DNA of 64,000 nt from contig OZ245738.1 of NCBI GenBank assembly GCA_965227265.1, forward strand, positions 62,001 to 126,000, in the 5' to 3' direction. A program made the translations under genes and the position numbers. Of this stretch, positions 9,324 through 16,958 are shown one piece after another; position 1 is the first letter of the stretch, and the number at the start of each line of letters is the position of its first letter. Origin of the DNA: UBA2336 sp965227265 (GTDB taxonomy: Bacteria > Bacteroidota > Bacteroidia > Cytophagales > Cyclobacteriaceae). The notes beneath the pieces were generated by a model. That model was not told where the DNA came from, did no database searches, and worked only from the letters and a program-made list of their open reading frames with translations.

Positions 9324-10037
9324 TCAGTCGGATGTATCGTTTGTGCTTATAAATTTGTAACCAATGCCGGTTTCTGTTTGAATTTGTACCGAGTCATTTG
9401 ATTTTACTTCTATTTTTTTTCTTAACCGTCCAATGTATACCCGAAGGTCTTTAAGCGCATCGGGTTGAGCTTCACCCCAAATCTTATGGGTAAGAAATGT
9501 GTTCGTCAAAATTCTTCCCTCGTGTCGGGCAAGCAACGCCAATAGCGTATATTCAGTAGGAGAAAGTTTCAGGAAGCTATTCTTTACTTTGACAAGCCGG
9601 TGAGCAAAATCGATGGAAAGGTCTCCGTATGAAATACGAGCTTCATTTCTGTTTTTTTTTAGCCGGAGTGCAAGACGGATCCGTGCCAATAATTCCGGTA
9701 TCCGAAAAGGCTTAGTTATATAATCATTTGCTCCATTGTCGAGGGCGAGTACGATCTCACTTTCTTTGTTGATGGCCGAAAGAACAATAACCGGATTACT
9801 GTACCAGTATTTAAGATTCTTTAATGTGTTTTGATCCGAAAAGCCATTGTCGATATCCAGCAGGATCAGATCTGGCTTTACAGATGCCGCAGCAGCAGTT
9901 CCGGATTCACCGCCCAACTCAGTCACAAGTTTATAGTCATTATCCCGAAGAGAAATGCTAAGTAATTTCGTTATTGGGTCATCACCACTGATAATCATTA
10001 TTGTTTTACTGCCGCGCATAGTCGTAACCCGCGGCAA
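9324..10037 (-). CDS. kdpE: OmpR/PhoB-family response regulator, probable KdpE
   Basis: A 237-residue two-domain regulator. The N-terminal receiver has the acidic pair (SGDD, residues 18-20), the phospho-acceptor Asp61 in LILLDIDNG, and the conserved Lys of ITKPF. The C-terminal winged helix shows SPTEYTLLALLARHEG and RVYIGRLRKKIE, typical of KdpE-type proteins. It is placed directly upstream of kup and near the kdp operon, so it is the likely target of the kinase at 5617-7335. The start at 10037 gives a short N-terminal tail; Met7 (MRGSKT, 10019) is a good alternative. Confidence 0.85.
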   Translation of the reverse strand: MPRVTTMRGSKTIMIISGDDPITKLLSISLRDNDYKLVTELGGESGTAAAASVKPDLILLDIDNGFSDQNTLKNLKYWYSNPVIVLSAINKESEIVLALDNGANDYITKPFRIPELLARIRLALRLKKNRNEARISYGDLSIDFAHRLVKVKNSFLKLSPTEYTLLALLARHEGRILTNTFLTHKIWGEAQPDALKDLRVYIGRLRKKIEVKSNDSVQIQTETGIGYKFISTNDTSD

Positions 10038-10160
10038 TGTAAGGTTTAGGATATAAAGATTTTATAAAGATTTTGGTCCGGAAAGTGCCCAGCAGTGTGA
10101 CTGCCTTGAAGATGTGTTCGAATTCATTCTGTGGAAGTTCCGAATTTGCAAGAATATTGA

Positions 10161-10574
10161 TTAGGGTACTAACAGCATCGGCACATGAATGTGCTCCATA
10201 AGTTCATCGAACGATTCATTACTGTTACTCCGCATGGTCTTGTCCATCACAACAAAATCCAGGGAGTTCTTTTTCACCCGGTCTTCAATCCGATCAGTGA
10301 CGAAGCCAACTTCAATTTTAAAGTCATATGAAATCCCTTTGTCCATCAGGTATTCTTTTTCAAGCGCATCAAATTTCTGACGGGCTTCCTGCTCGATAGC
10401 TTTTTTAAGGTGAACAATTTCTCCGGAGCGCGGCTGGATAAGCCGGTAAGTATACAGCACCGTTAAATGTGCCCTCATCTGCCGGGTTAGCGAAACAGCC
10501 CATTCCAGCGAATGTCGGGTAGATTGGGAGAAATCAATCGTACACAGGATAGTCTTCAGCGAGGATTCAGTCAT
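10161..10574 (-). CDS. Single-domain universal stress protein
   Basis: A Usp-fold protein of 137 residues from the Met at 10574 (MTESSLKTILCTIDFS). The open frame extends to 10631, but those 19 extra residues are not Usp-like and run through the promoter, so 10574 is chosen. The fold is recognised by TILCTIDFSQSTRHSLEWAV at the start and HIHVPMLLVP at the end. The ATP-binding loop is replaced by MDKTMRSNSNESFDELMEHI, without the usual GxxG, so ATP binding is doubtful. It stands alone, and a TGA-N6-TCA operator and a -7 box precede it (see 10588-10652). Confidence 0.85.
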   Translation of the reverse strand: MTESSLKTILCTIDFSQSTRHSLEWAVSLTRQMRAHLTVLYTYRLIQPRSGEIVHLKKAIEQEARQKFDALEKEYLMDKGISYDFKIEVGFVTDRIEDRVKKNSLDFVVMDKTMRSNSNESFDELMEHIHVPMLLVP

Positions 10575-10587
10575 TACGTTCACGAAG

Positions 10588-10652
10588 CAAACATAACTTC
10601 GATCATTGATCAATAACGCAATTAAGATCAACCGAAAATATGATTTTTGTCA
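10588..10652 (-). promoter_or_regulatory. Crp/Fnr-type operator and -7 box of the universal stress gene
   Basis: On the minus strand the operator reads CCTGACAAAAATCA (TGA-N6-TCA core at 10641-10652). The -7 box TATGTTTG (10588-10595) is a perfect match to the Bacteroidota consensus TAnnTTTG. From the operator centre to the end of the -7 box is 59 bases, identical to the cbb3, yceI and second Usp promoters in this window. The gene starts 14 bases after the box. Confidence 0.75.
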
Positions 10653-10664
10653 GGTGTCCCAAAG

Positions 10665-11939
10665 ATGACTAACTTTAATTTTATGGAGATGAACCAAGAT
10701 TCCCTGGTAACTGATGACGCCTTCCGGGAGATATTTCACAGCATGTCGGAAGGCATTGTGATGGTGGACGAGGCAGGGAAGATTGTTATCGCTAATCCGA
10801 TCGCGGAGCAGGTGTTTGGCCACGAAAAAAATGGACTCACCGGTATGATGTTAGAGGAGTTATTGCCTGTGCGCTACCGTGGACATCATGTAAGTCTTAG
10901 AAAATCATTCAACAACCATCCGCAACCACGCAGAATGGGTTTCGGTCGGGATTTAACTGCGCTTAAAAGAGATGGTACCGAATTCCCGGTAGAAATAAGT
11001 TTGAGTTATACACAAGTGAAAGGAAAATTACTGGTGATGGCATTCATCAGTGATATCTCTGAAAGAAAGAAATCGGAAGAAGCTTTGAAACGCAGTGAAG
11101 AACAATTAATTGTTTATGCGGCCGAGCTTGAACGTAAGGTCCAATCCAGGACCGAAGCGCTTCATAAATCTATTCAGGAACTTGAGCGGGAAGTAGCGGA
11201 AAGAAAGAAGGCAGAGGAAGAAGCCCGAAAGGCTTTGGAAAAGGAACGGGAATTCAATGACTTAAAATCCAAGTTTGTGTCTATTGCCTCGCATGAATTC
11301 CGGACACCTTTGAGTACGATCCTAAGTTCGGTTGCTCTGGTTGATCAATATAAGCAACGTAATGAGTTTGAAAAAATTGATAAGCACACGGCAAGGGTAC
11401 GCTCATCCGTTCAACACCTGACAGCGATTCTAAATGATTTCCTTTCGTTGGGTAAGTTGGAGGAAGGCAAAGTTGAGGTAGTGAATGAAGAGATTAATCT
11501 CAACGTACTTTTTCAGGATATTGCTGAAGAGATTAAAGCCAGCCTGAAAGAAGGGCAGAAGATTGAATTCGATCTCAAGACTGAAATGAAAATTATTTCT
11601 GATGCGCGAATTCTAAGAAATATTTTATTTAATCTACTTTCCAATGCGAGTAAGTATTCCGAACCTGGACAAGCGATCGAAATTATTGTCAAAAAGGAGA
11701 AAGAGATTTTACAGCTTGCCATCCGGGATCACGGGATCGGAATTCCGGAAGAAGACCATAAACATTTATTTGAGCGTTTTTTCCGCGCAGGAAATGTTTC
11801 CAATATTCAGGGAACAGGCCTTGGGCTAAACATCGTGAAGCGATATGTTGAGCTATTAAATGGAGCAATAACCTTTGAAAGTCAGTATAAAAAAGGAAGT
11901 ACGTTTACTGTCTCAATTCCCCTAAGCAAAAACACATGA
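10665..11939 (+). CDS. Cytoplasmic PAS-domain histidine kinase coupled to the receiver-Crp regulator
   Basis: Soluble histidine kinase of 424 residues from the Met at 10665. It has a PAS domain (about residues 15-130, with EGIVMVDEAGKIVIAN), a long coiled coil, and HisKA with IASHEFRTPLST (His210). The HATPase has NLLSNASKYS, DHGIGIPEE and GTGLGLNI. No membrane helix is visible, so it probably senses an internal signal such as redox or oxygen (inference). A TTG at 10647 extends the frame but lies inside an operator for the opposite gene; 10665, 10683 or 10689 are the plausible starts. It overlaps the next gene by ATGA, so the two proteins are made together. Confidence 0.9.
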   Translation: MTNFNFMEMNQDSLVTDDAFREIFHSMSEGIVMVDEAGKIVIANPIAEQVFGHEKNGLTGMMLEELLPVRYRGHHVSLRKSFNNHPQPRRMGFGRDLTALKRDGTEFPVEISLSYTQVKGKLLVMAFISDISERKKSEEALKRSEEQLIVYAAELERKVQSRTEALHKSIQELEREVAERKKAEEEARKALEKEREFNDLKSKFVSIASHEFRTPLSTILSSVALVDQYKQRNEFEKIDKHTARVRSSVQHLTAILNDFLSLGKLEEGKVEVVNEEINLNVLFQDIAEEIKASLKEGQKIEFDLKTEMKIISDARILRNILFNLLSNASKYSEPGQAIEIIVKKEKEILQLAIRDHGIGIPEEDHKHLFERFFRAGNVSNIQGTGLGLNIVKRYVELLNGAITFESQYKKGSTFTVSIPLSKNT

Positions 11940-12997
11940 AGAAAATTTTATTGATCGAGGATAATCTGGGTATCCGCGAGAATACAAGTGAAATACTATC
12001 GCTGGCAGGGTATGACGTGTCGACAGCCGAGAATGGCAAGATCGGGGTCGACTTGGCACAACGTCTTAAACCTGATTTGATCATCTGTGACATCATGATG
12101 CCCGAGCTTGACGGCTATGGCGTTCTGCACATCCTGAACAAAAAACCAGAGACATCTGCAATACCATTCATCTTTCTTACAGCTAAAACAGAGAAGACAG
12201 ATATTAGAAAAGGGATGACATTGGGAGCTGATGACTACCTGACGAAACCTTTCGATGACACGGATCTTTTAAATGCAATCGAAACCCGTCTGCGAAAACA
12301 TCAATTGCGATCAAAACAGTACGATAACACCCAAACCGGGCTTGATCATTTTATTCAGGATGCTCAAAAGGCATTGAATCTGGCGGATCTATGCAAGGAT
12401 AAGAAAGTGAAAACATTTAAGAAGAAAGCTGAGATATTTTCAGAAGGCGATACTCCTTCGACTATTTTTTTTGTAAAGTCAGGAAGCGTAAAGACATTCA
12501 AATCTCACCCGGACGGGAAGGAACTGATCACCAACTTATATAAGACAGGCGATTTTTTTGGCTTTGAACCGCTGCTGGAAAACAACGCCTATCAGGAAAC
12601 AGCGGTTGCGATGGATGATTCTGAAGTAATCCTGATCCCAAAGAATGACTTTTTGATTCTACTAAATAGTCATGCCGATGTATCTGCAAGTTTTATTTCC
12701 CTGTTATGTCGTAAGGTATCGGAAAAAGAAGGTCAGTTATTAAACCTGGCGTATAATTCTGTTCGCCAGCGCACGGCTGAAGCATTATTAAAGGTTAGCG
12801 GAATGTCAGACGGCAAGGAAAAAATAACAATCTCACGTGAGGATCTTGCTAAGATTGTCGGAACTGCCTCCGAATCTGTTATCCGGGTGTTGTCTGATTT
12901 TAAAGATGAAGGTTTGATTGAAATTGAAGGCGGAAAAATTAAGGTGTTACAGAGACCTAAACTTGAAAAGGTTATCCGCTGGAATGTCGCACGTTAA
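11936..12997 (+). CDS. Response regulator fused to a Crp/Fnr-type transcription factor
   Basis: A 353-residue fusion. Residues 1-125 form a receiver with phospho-acceptor Asp52 (LIICDIMMPELDG) and the Lys of LTKPF. A cyclic-nucleotide-binding-type barrel follows (about 155-275, EIFSEGDTPSTIFFVKSGSV). The C-terminal Crp-like helix-turn-helix shows ISREDLAKIVGTASESVIR (299-317). The recognition helix keeps the Glu313 and Arg317 spaced as in Crp (ETVGR) and Fnr (ETISR), which contact a TGA half-site. No Fnr-type Fe-S cysteine cluster is seen. Phosphorylation by the coupled kinase probably controls DNA binding. It is the local candidate for the TGA-N6-TCA operators in this window. Confidence 0.9.
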   Translation: MKKILLIEDNLGIRENTSEILSLAGYDVSTAENGKIGVDLAQRLKPDLIICDIMMPELDGYGVLHILNKKPETSAIPFIFLTAKTEKTDIRKGMTLGADDYLTKPFDDTDLLNAIETRLRKHQLRSKQYDNTQTGLDHFIQDAQKALNLADLCKDKKVKTFKKKAEIFSEGDTPSTIFFVKSGSVKTFKSHPDGKELITNLYKTGDFFGFEPLLENNAYQETAVAMDDSEVILIPKNDFLILLNSHADVSASFISLLCRKVSEKEGQLLNLAYNSVRQRTAEALLKVSGMSDGKEKITISREDLAKIVGTASESVIRVLSDFKDEGLIEIEGGKIKVLQRPKLEKVIRWNVAR

Positions 12998-13575
12998 TTA
13001 GTAATCGGTCGGATCAGCAGGTTAAACTCAACTAATAGATCTTCTTTTACTTTTACTAGCCCCATCATGCGTTCCGGTGCTTCCAGGTTAAAGTCTGAAA
13101 AGCTTACTCCGTACCTGCCCGTGAGCTGCAAAAAGTCACCCTTAGGCTTGAGGTTAAAATGAACGGCTGCTGCTTTAGTCACACCTGCTAACGTTATCTC
13201 CATGTTGCCTGTTGCGAGATCATCTTCACCGTTCCTGTCAAGAGAAACAAAGGCGATATTCAGATAAGGGTATTTTTCAACGTTTACGGTTTTGCGAAAA
13301 TCTTTTGTGATCATCGGGTTACCACAATTGAAGTTGAAAACCGGGATCACCATCTTGTTCTTGTCAAAGACCAGATTTTTAGTTTTTTTATCCAAATCGT
13401 AATTCAATGTATCCGTACTGTTGTAGCAACTTATGAAGCAGGTAAAAGAGCTTACATTAGTTTTGCCATGTATCATAAGCTGACTATTGTAATCAATCAC
13501 CCATTTGCCACGTTCTTCAATCCGGGATGCTGCAGTGAGCGATAAGAGGATGAAACTTAAGATGAAGTACTTCAT
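12994..13575 (-). CDS. YceI-family periplasmic protein
   Basis: A secreted lipocalin-like protein of about 193 residues from MKYFILSFILLSLTAA, a good signal peptide. The open frame begins at 13605, but its first ten residues lie in a terminator hairpin, so 13575 is preferred. YceI proteins bind isoprenoid-like lipids; the exact ligand here is unknown. The features are the opening strand KWVIDYNSQLMIHGKTNVSSF, the EITLAGVTKAAAVHFNL strand, and the ending FSDFNLEAPERMMGLVKVKE. It overlaps the convergent receiver-Crp gene by four bases and follows the outer-membrane gene at 13629-15032. Confidence 0.75.
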   Translation of the reverse strand: MKYFILSFILLSLTAASRIEERGKWVIDYNSQLMIHGKTNVSSFTCFISCYNSTDTLNYDLDKKTKNLVFDKNKMVIPVFNFNCGNPMITKDFRKTVNVEKYPYLNIAFVSLDRNGEDDLATGNMEITLAGVTKAAAVHFNLKPKGDFLQLTGRYGVSFSDFNLEAPERMMGLVKVKEDLLVEFNLLIRPITN

Positions 13576-13592
13576 AGAATCGTATTTAAAGC

Positions 13593-13619
13593 AAGAGAGC
13601 TGCACTTGGCAGCTCTCTT
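13593..13619 (-). terminator. Intrinsic terminator after the outer-membrane protein gene
   Basis: A perfect 11-base-pair stem (AAGAGAGCTGC with GCAGCTCTCTT) and a 5-base loop lie 10 bases after the stop of the minus-strand gene at 13629. On that strand a weak T-rich stretch (GCTTTAAAT) follows. It would largely separate that gene from the downstream YceI gene. Confidence 0.65.
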
Positions 13620-13628
13620 AGGATTGTT

Positions 13629-15032
13629 TTAGAATGCTATCACGCCTTGTAAGACAAAGCCTTTGAATTCTCCGTCTTCCAGGATGTTTCCAGTTGGGAA
13701 GTCTTTGTATTTCTGAACCACATATTCACCTTTCACGAGGATGTTTTTAGTGATGAACCATCCAGCACCAAAGGCAGTGCGGTTTACAGACACATCTTTA
13801 CGCGTGCCTTGAGATATTCCACCCGCCAACGCTGGGTTAGTGGATTGTCCGAATACTTGTTCACCATCAAGCGTGTTGTAACGCAAGCCTGCATAGAATT
13901 GCTCCCGTGTTCCGAAGCGATACAGTGCATCAACCGCTAGCTGCGTAAACTTACGGTCATCCTGCTCATCAAAAGTTGCAGGATCTACACTATCGTTATA
14001 CTGGATCTCACCACTTTCAACGGCATTCTTTCCTTTAGCAACTTCATACGTTCCGAACAGTTCGAATCCGGCAAGCTTAACAAACGGATTGATCATGAAG
14101 CTAGTCACATTATCTTTGAAGTTAGGGTTCACGCGACCAGAGAATGCATTACCAGTAAGGGTTGCTGCAGTTGGCTCCATTGCAAACTGATAGTTTGATC
14201 CGGTGCGATCTCCACCATACAATGTTCCGCTGATGGATGATTTTTTGCTCAGGAATGAACCGGTTATACGAACCCGGTTACGTTCACCAAAAGTTTTGTC
14301 GTAGCCAAGCTTTCCATAAAGTGAAGGTCCTTTTTTAGAACCGTTATCGCTGCTTCCGGCTATGCTTGTTTCGGCAACGTTACCCTGGATCTCTCCATTG
14401 GTACCACCTGCCATTACGATCACACCATTTTTCTGCCAGTAAAGTTCTGCTCCGATTTCGGTAGTGTAGGCATCCATGATGTTATTGTCCATAAAGGCAT
14501 TCCACATCGTATTACCACCGTCACTTCTCCGGAAGTGTGCATCACCGTAATTGATTTCCATGTGACCAACTTTCAATGTCAGGTTTGTCCAGAGTTTGTT
14601 CAGGAACTCGCTGTTCATAAAACCTACTTTATCAATTTGCAGGTAGCCACCTTTTACCCAAAATTCGTTGTGGTGGTGAGAGGACATGTAAGACACCAGG
14701 TTTAGCCGAACGCCATCCGCGAGTTGAACATCAATATTCAGGTTTGCCTGCGCGAGTGGAAATCCGCCCTTCATTTTGTACAAGGCCTGACCGGGAGTAT
14801 TGTCCGCATTGCTATGCTTCAGGCTCTGATAACCTTGCGTAAAGTTTGCTCCAAACCGAAGCTTAAAGCCATCGTACACCAGCGTGTCTGTTTTAGGAGT
14901 TTCAAATACATTAATACCACGTTGGTCATACGGCCGGAAGTATTGGATGTCGCCTCGTTGCGCCCAGGCGGTTTGTACAGTCACCAGGAGTGCCATGACG
15001 GCTGTAAGGCTGAGTAATCTTGAGCGTTTCAT
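13629..15032 (-). CDS. Outer-membrane beta-barrel protein of unknown function
   Basis: A 467-residue protein with a signal peptide (LLSLTAVMALLVTVQTAWA before QRG). It has a long run of alternating beta strands, with a typical terminal strand ending in Phe (GFVLQGVIAF). Short repeated aromatic strands and Gly/Asn-rich turns suggest a barrel of about 16 strands. No substrate can be named. It lies 47 bases after the yceI gene at 15080-15691 and is probably transcribed with it from the operator-bearing promoter at 15704-15768, so it may belong to the same regulon. Confidence 0.7.
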   Translation of the reverse strand: MKRSRLLSLTAVMALLVTVQTAWAQRGDIQYFRPYDQRGINVFETPKTDTLVYDGFKLRFGANFTQGYQSLKHSNADNTPGQALYKMKGGFPLAQANLNIDVQLADGVRLNLVSYMSSHHHNEFWVKGGYLQIDKVGFMNSEFLNKLWTNLTLKVGHMEINYGDAHFRRSDGGNTMWNAFMDNNIMDAYTTEIGAELYWQKNGVIVMAGGTNGEIQGNVAETSIAGSSDNGSKKGPSLYGKLGYDKTFGERNRVRITGSFLSKKSSISGTLYGGDRTGSNYQFAMEPTAATLTGNAFSGRVNPNFKDNVTSFMINPFVKLAGFELFGTYEVAKGKNAVESGEIQYNDSVDPATFDEQDDRKFTQLAVDALYRFGTREQFYAGLRYNTLDGEQVFGQSTNPALAGGISQGTRKDVSVNRTAFGAGWFITKNILVKGEYVVQKYKDFPTGNILEDGEFKGFVLQGVIAF

Positions 15033-15079
15033 AATATTGAGTGTAAGAATGTGAATTGATTTGTTTGATTATTGAATGA

Positions 15080-15691
15080 TTATTTTTTGGCTTGTTGGTT
15101 GGCAGGTGAAGGTGTTAATGTGAGATCGAAGTTTAATGTTACCTCATCACCCACAGTTATCGTTCCCATCATCGCAGTAGGCTGTTCCATTTTGAAGTCA
15201 GTCATTTTTAATTTTTTGGAGAGCGTGAGCTGCACTTCGCCACCGGCTAAAACTTTCACGAGGCCAATTAGTTTGATGGACTTCATCGTGCCTGCCATGG
15301 TCAGGTATCCGGTTGCATCAATTGCCTGACTTGCACCTTCTGGCCTAAGTTGAGCTGATATCAAAAGAAATGTTATGTTGGGATTCTTCTCATACAGAAA
15401 GGCGTCATAGGTTTTGTTGTCCATCATCTTTCCATGCGTGCTCTTGATTCCGGCAACAGGTATGCTCACCTCAGCTGATTTCACACTCTTAATCACGTTG
15501 TTCTCCATAACAAAGGCTCCTTTATATTCGAGCAGCGTAATTTCAGATTCCCAGTCGTGTAGAGATGAAGTGCCCTTAATGGTTGATTTGGAAGTTTTTA
15601 AAACAAAGTCCTGTGCATTTACAGTAACGATCATCAGCATTGCAATCGTTAGCAGTGATCCGATTCTTAAGAGTGAGTTCATGGCTGACAT
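15080..15691 (-). CDS. YceI-family periplasmic protein under the Crp/Fnr-type operator
   Basis: Second YceI-like protein of the window, 203 residues from the Met at 15691 (MSAMNSLLRIG). The open frame runs on to 15940 but that part crosses the promoter and the 3' end of the neighbouring gene, so it is rejected. A signal peptide ends at VNAQ. The body shows STIKGTSSLHDWES and PVAGIKSTHGKMMDNKTYDAF, characteristic of the polyisoprenoid-binding family, and later ATGYLTMAGTMKSI. It is likely exported and lipid binding. Its regulation is distinctive: the upstream site CCTGACGAAGATCA has the same spacing to the -7 box as the cbb3 operon. Confidence 0.85.
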   Translation of the reverse strand: MSAMNSLLRIGSLLTIAMLMIVTVNAQDFVLKTSKSTIKGTSSLHDWESEITLLEYKGAFVMENNVIKSVKSAEVSIPVAGIKSTHGKMMDNKTYDAFLYEKNPNITFLLISAQLRPEGASQAIDATGYLTMAGTMKSIKLIGLVKVLAGGEVQLTLSKKLKMTDFKMEQPTAMMGTITVGDEVTLNFDLTLTPSPANQQAKK

Positions 15692-15703
15692 ATTTAATTT
15701 TTC

Positions 15704-15768
15704 GAAAGGTATTGTGAACCACTTGCAGCGGGCATGATCTCTGTTTGTGAGAAACATGATCTTCGTCA
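15704..15768 (-). promoter_or_regulatory. Crp/Fnr-type operator and -7 box of yceI
   Basis: Minus-strand operator CCTGACGAAGATCATG with its core at 15757-15768 and -7 box TACCTTTC at 15704-15711 (one mismatch to TAnnTTTG). The centre-to-box distance is 59 bases. The gene start is 13 bases beyond the box. The middle six bases differ from the other sites (CGAAGA), while the TGA/TCA arms are kept. Confidence 0.7.
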
Positions 15769-15848
15769 GGTTATTGTATGACAAGACACACGTGTAATGG
15801 ATTACCAAATAGTTAAGCAGACATAACAGAATAGGAGTGAAGAGGAAT

Positions 15849-16526
15849 CTAACGGCAGATAGTAATACCGTCCGAATCAACCGGATGAGCATCATGGTGT
15901 GCGAGCAGACTCCGGGAGATAAGCATAACTCCCAGTACAACCATGGTTACTGTTGTAAGCTTTCGAAAACTGAAATTGAAACGAAGCATCAAAGTTTGCA
16001 TAACGCTGGTTAGACCTAGCATGACGGGCAATGTGCCCAACCCGAATACCAGCATATAGAAAAATCCTTCTATTGGGTTTGTTATTGTAAGGCAGTATGT
16101 AAGCGCCATATACGTTAGGCCGCAGGGCAATAGTCCGTTGAGCATGCCGGTGATCGTTAAAGAGAGTTTTGTTTTCTTTTTGATAAAATCACCTAATCGG
16201 ATTTTGATGAATGTTGTCAGTCGTTGTATTCCGGCAGAAAGTAAAGGAATTTTAAAACTTGTAATACCCGCAAACCCCGCTACAATTAACAATAACCCTA
16301 GTGAGATGCTGAGAATGGTTTGTAACCCGGTAAACTCAAAAACTGATCCGACTGAAGCAGCTACAACTCCCTGAAGTCCATAACTGATAATTCTTCCACC
16401 ATTGTAGGTAAACCGATTAATAAATATGGGTTTGCTCAGGTTGGTTACAGCCATCGCCAACGGACTACACATACCCGCGCAATGCAGGCTACCCAGAAAT
16501 CCGATGACGAGTGCCGTGATAAACAT
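15849..16526 (-). CDS. SafE/DsbD-like membrane protein of the cbb3 oxidase operon
   Basis: A 225-residue membrane protein with six or so helices. It opens with the conserved GSLHCAGMC motif and has NGLLPCGLTYMAL in the middle, which match the sulfite-exporter TauE/SafE-type (PF13386-like) proteins found in cbb3 gene clusters. The conserved Cys and His residues in membrane segments fit a role in handling copper or reductant for oxidase assembly, but this is inferred from family context. It starts one base after ccoH ends, so it is the last gene of the cco operon. The C-terminal tail HHDAHPVDSDG has further metal-binding-type residues. Confidence 0.82.
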   Translation of the reverse strand: MFITALVIGFLGSLHCAGMCSPLAMAVTNLSKPIFINRFTYNGGRIISYGLQGVVAASVGSVFEFTGLQTILSISLGLLLIVAGFAGITSFKIPLLSAGIQRLTTFIKIRLGDFIKKKTKLSLTITGMLNGLLPCGLTYMALTYCLTITNPIEGFFYMLVFGLGTLPVMLGLTSVMQTLMLRFNFSFRKLTTVTMVVLGVMLISRSLLAHHDAHPVDSDGITICR

Positions 16527-16527
16527 G

Positions 16528-16956
16528 CTAGTGATTGATGATTTCTTCGAGATAATAATCCTTGCTATCCATAGTCCAGAGTAGCTTGACGCGATACATG
16601 CCGGACTTTAATCCGGATAATGAATAGGTAAATGAGGGTCCTTCAACCGCATTAAGTTCAAATGACCTGTCCATGCTGGCATCGGAAGGACAAAAAAGTT
16701 TCAGATTACCCTTGTCAATAAACTCCAGGCTATCGAATGAAACCATTAGTAAGTCACCCGAGACAATAATTTCCGGCTTAAGTTCGAGTGCCGAGGTATT
16801 ATTGATTCGCGTTATTTGTTCCTGGTACATCAGTTCTTCAGCATAGTATTCTTTAGATACCAGACTGATGTCTTCGCGCATGCATACTGCTACCAGCGTT
16901 GCGATAAAGCCAGCAAAAAGAACAAAGGCAACAAAAATCCATTTTCCAAAATTCAT
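16528..16956 (-). CDS. ccoH: FixH/CcoH-type cbb3 oxidase assembly protein
   Basis: A 142-residue protein with one N-terminal membrane helix (about residues 5-25) and a periplasmic domain beginning SLVSKEYYAEELMYQEQI, the conserved stretch of FixH. Its C-terminal half resembles an immunoglobulin-like copper-chaperone fold, as in other CcoH proteins. CcoH stabilises the assembling cbb3 complex. It is encoded between ccoG (2 bases before) and the SafE-like gene (1 base after), as is usual in Bacteroidota. Confidence 0.88.
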   Translation of the reverse strand: MNFGKWIFVAFVLFAGFIATLVAVCMREDISLVSKEYYAEELMYQEQITRINNTSALELKPEIIVSGDLLMVSFDSLEFIDKGNLKLFCPSDASMDRSFELNAVEGPSFTYSLSGLKSGMYRVKLLWTMDSKDYYLEEIINH

Positions 16957-16958
16957 AT

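Noticed and set aside
10647..10664. TTG start for the PAS kinase
   Set aside because: It falls within the operator of the opposite gene, and the extra residues are not conserved-looking; an ATG follows at 10665.
15692..15940. Long N-terminal extension of the yceI reading frame
   Set aside because: The signal peptide starts at 15682-15691, and the extension covers the operator and the end of the neighbouring gene.
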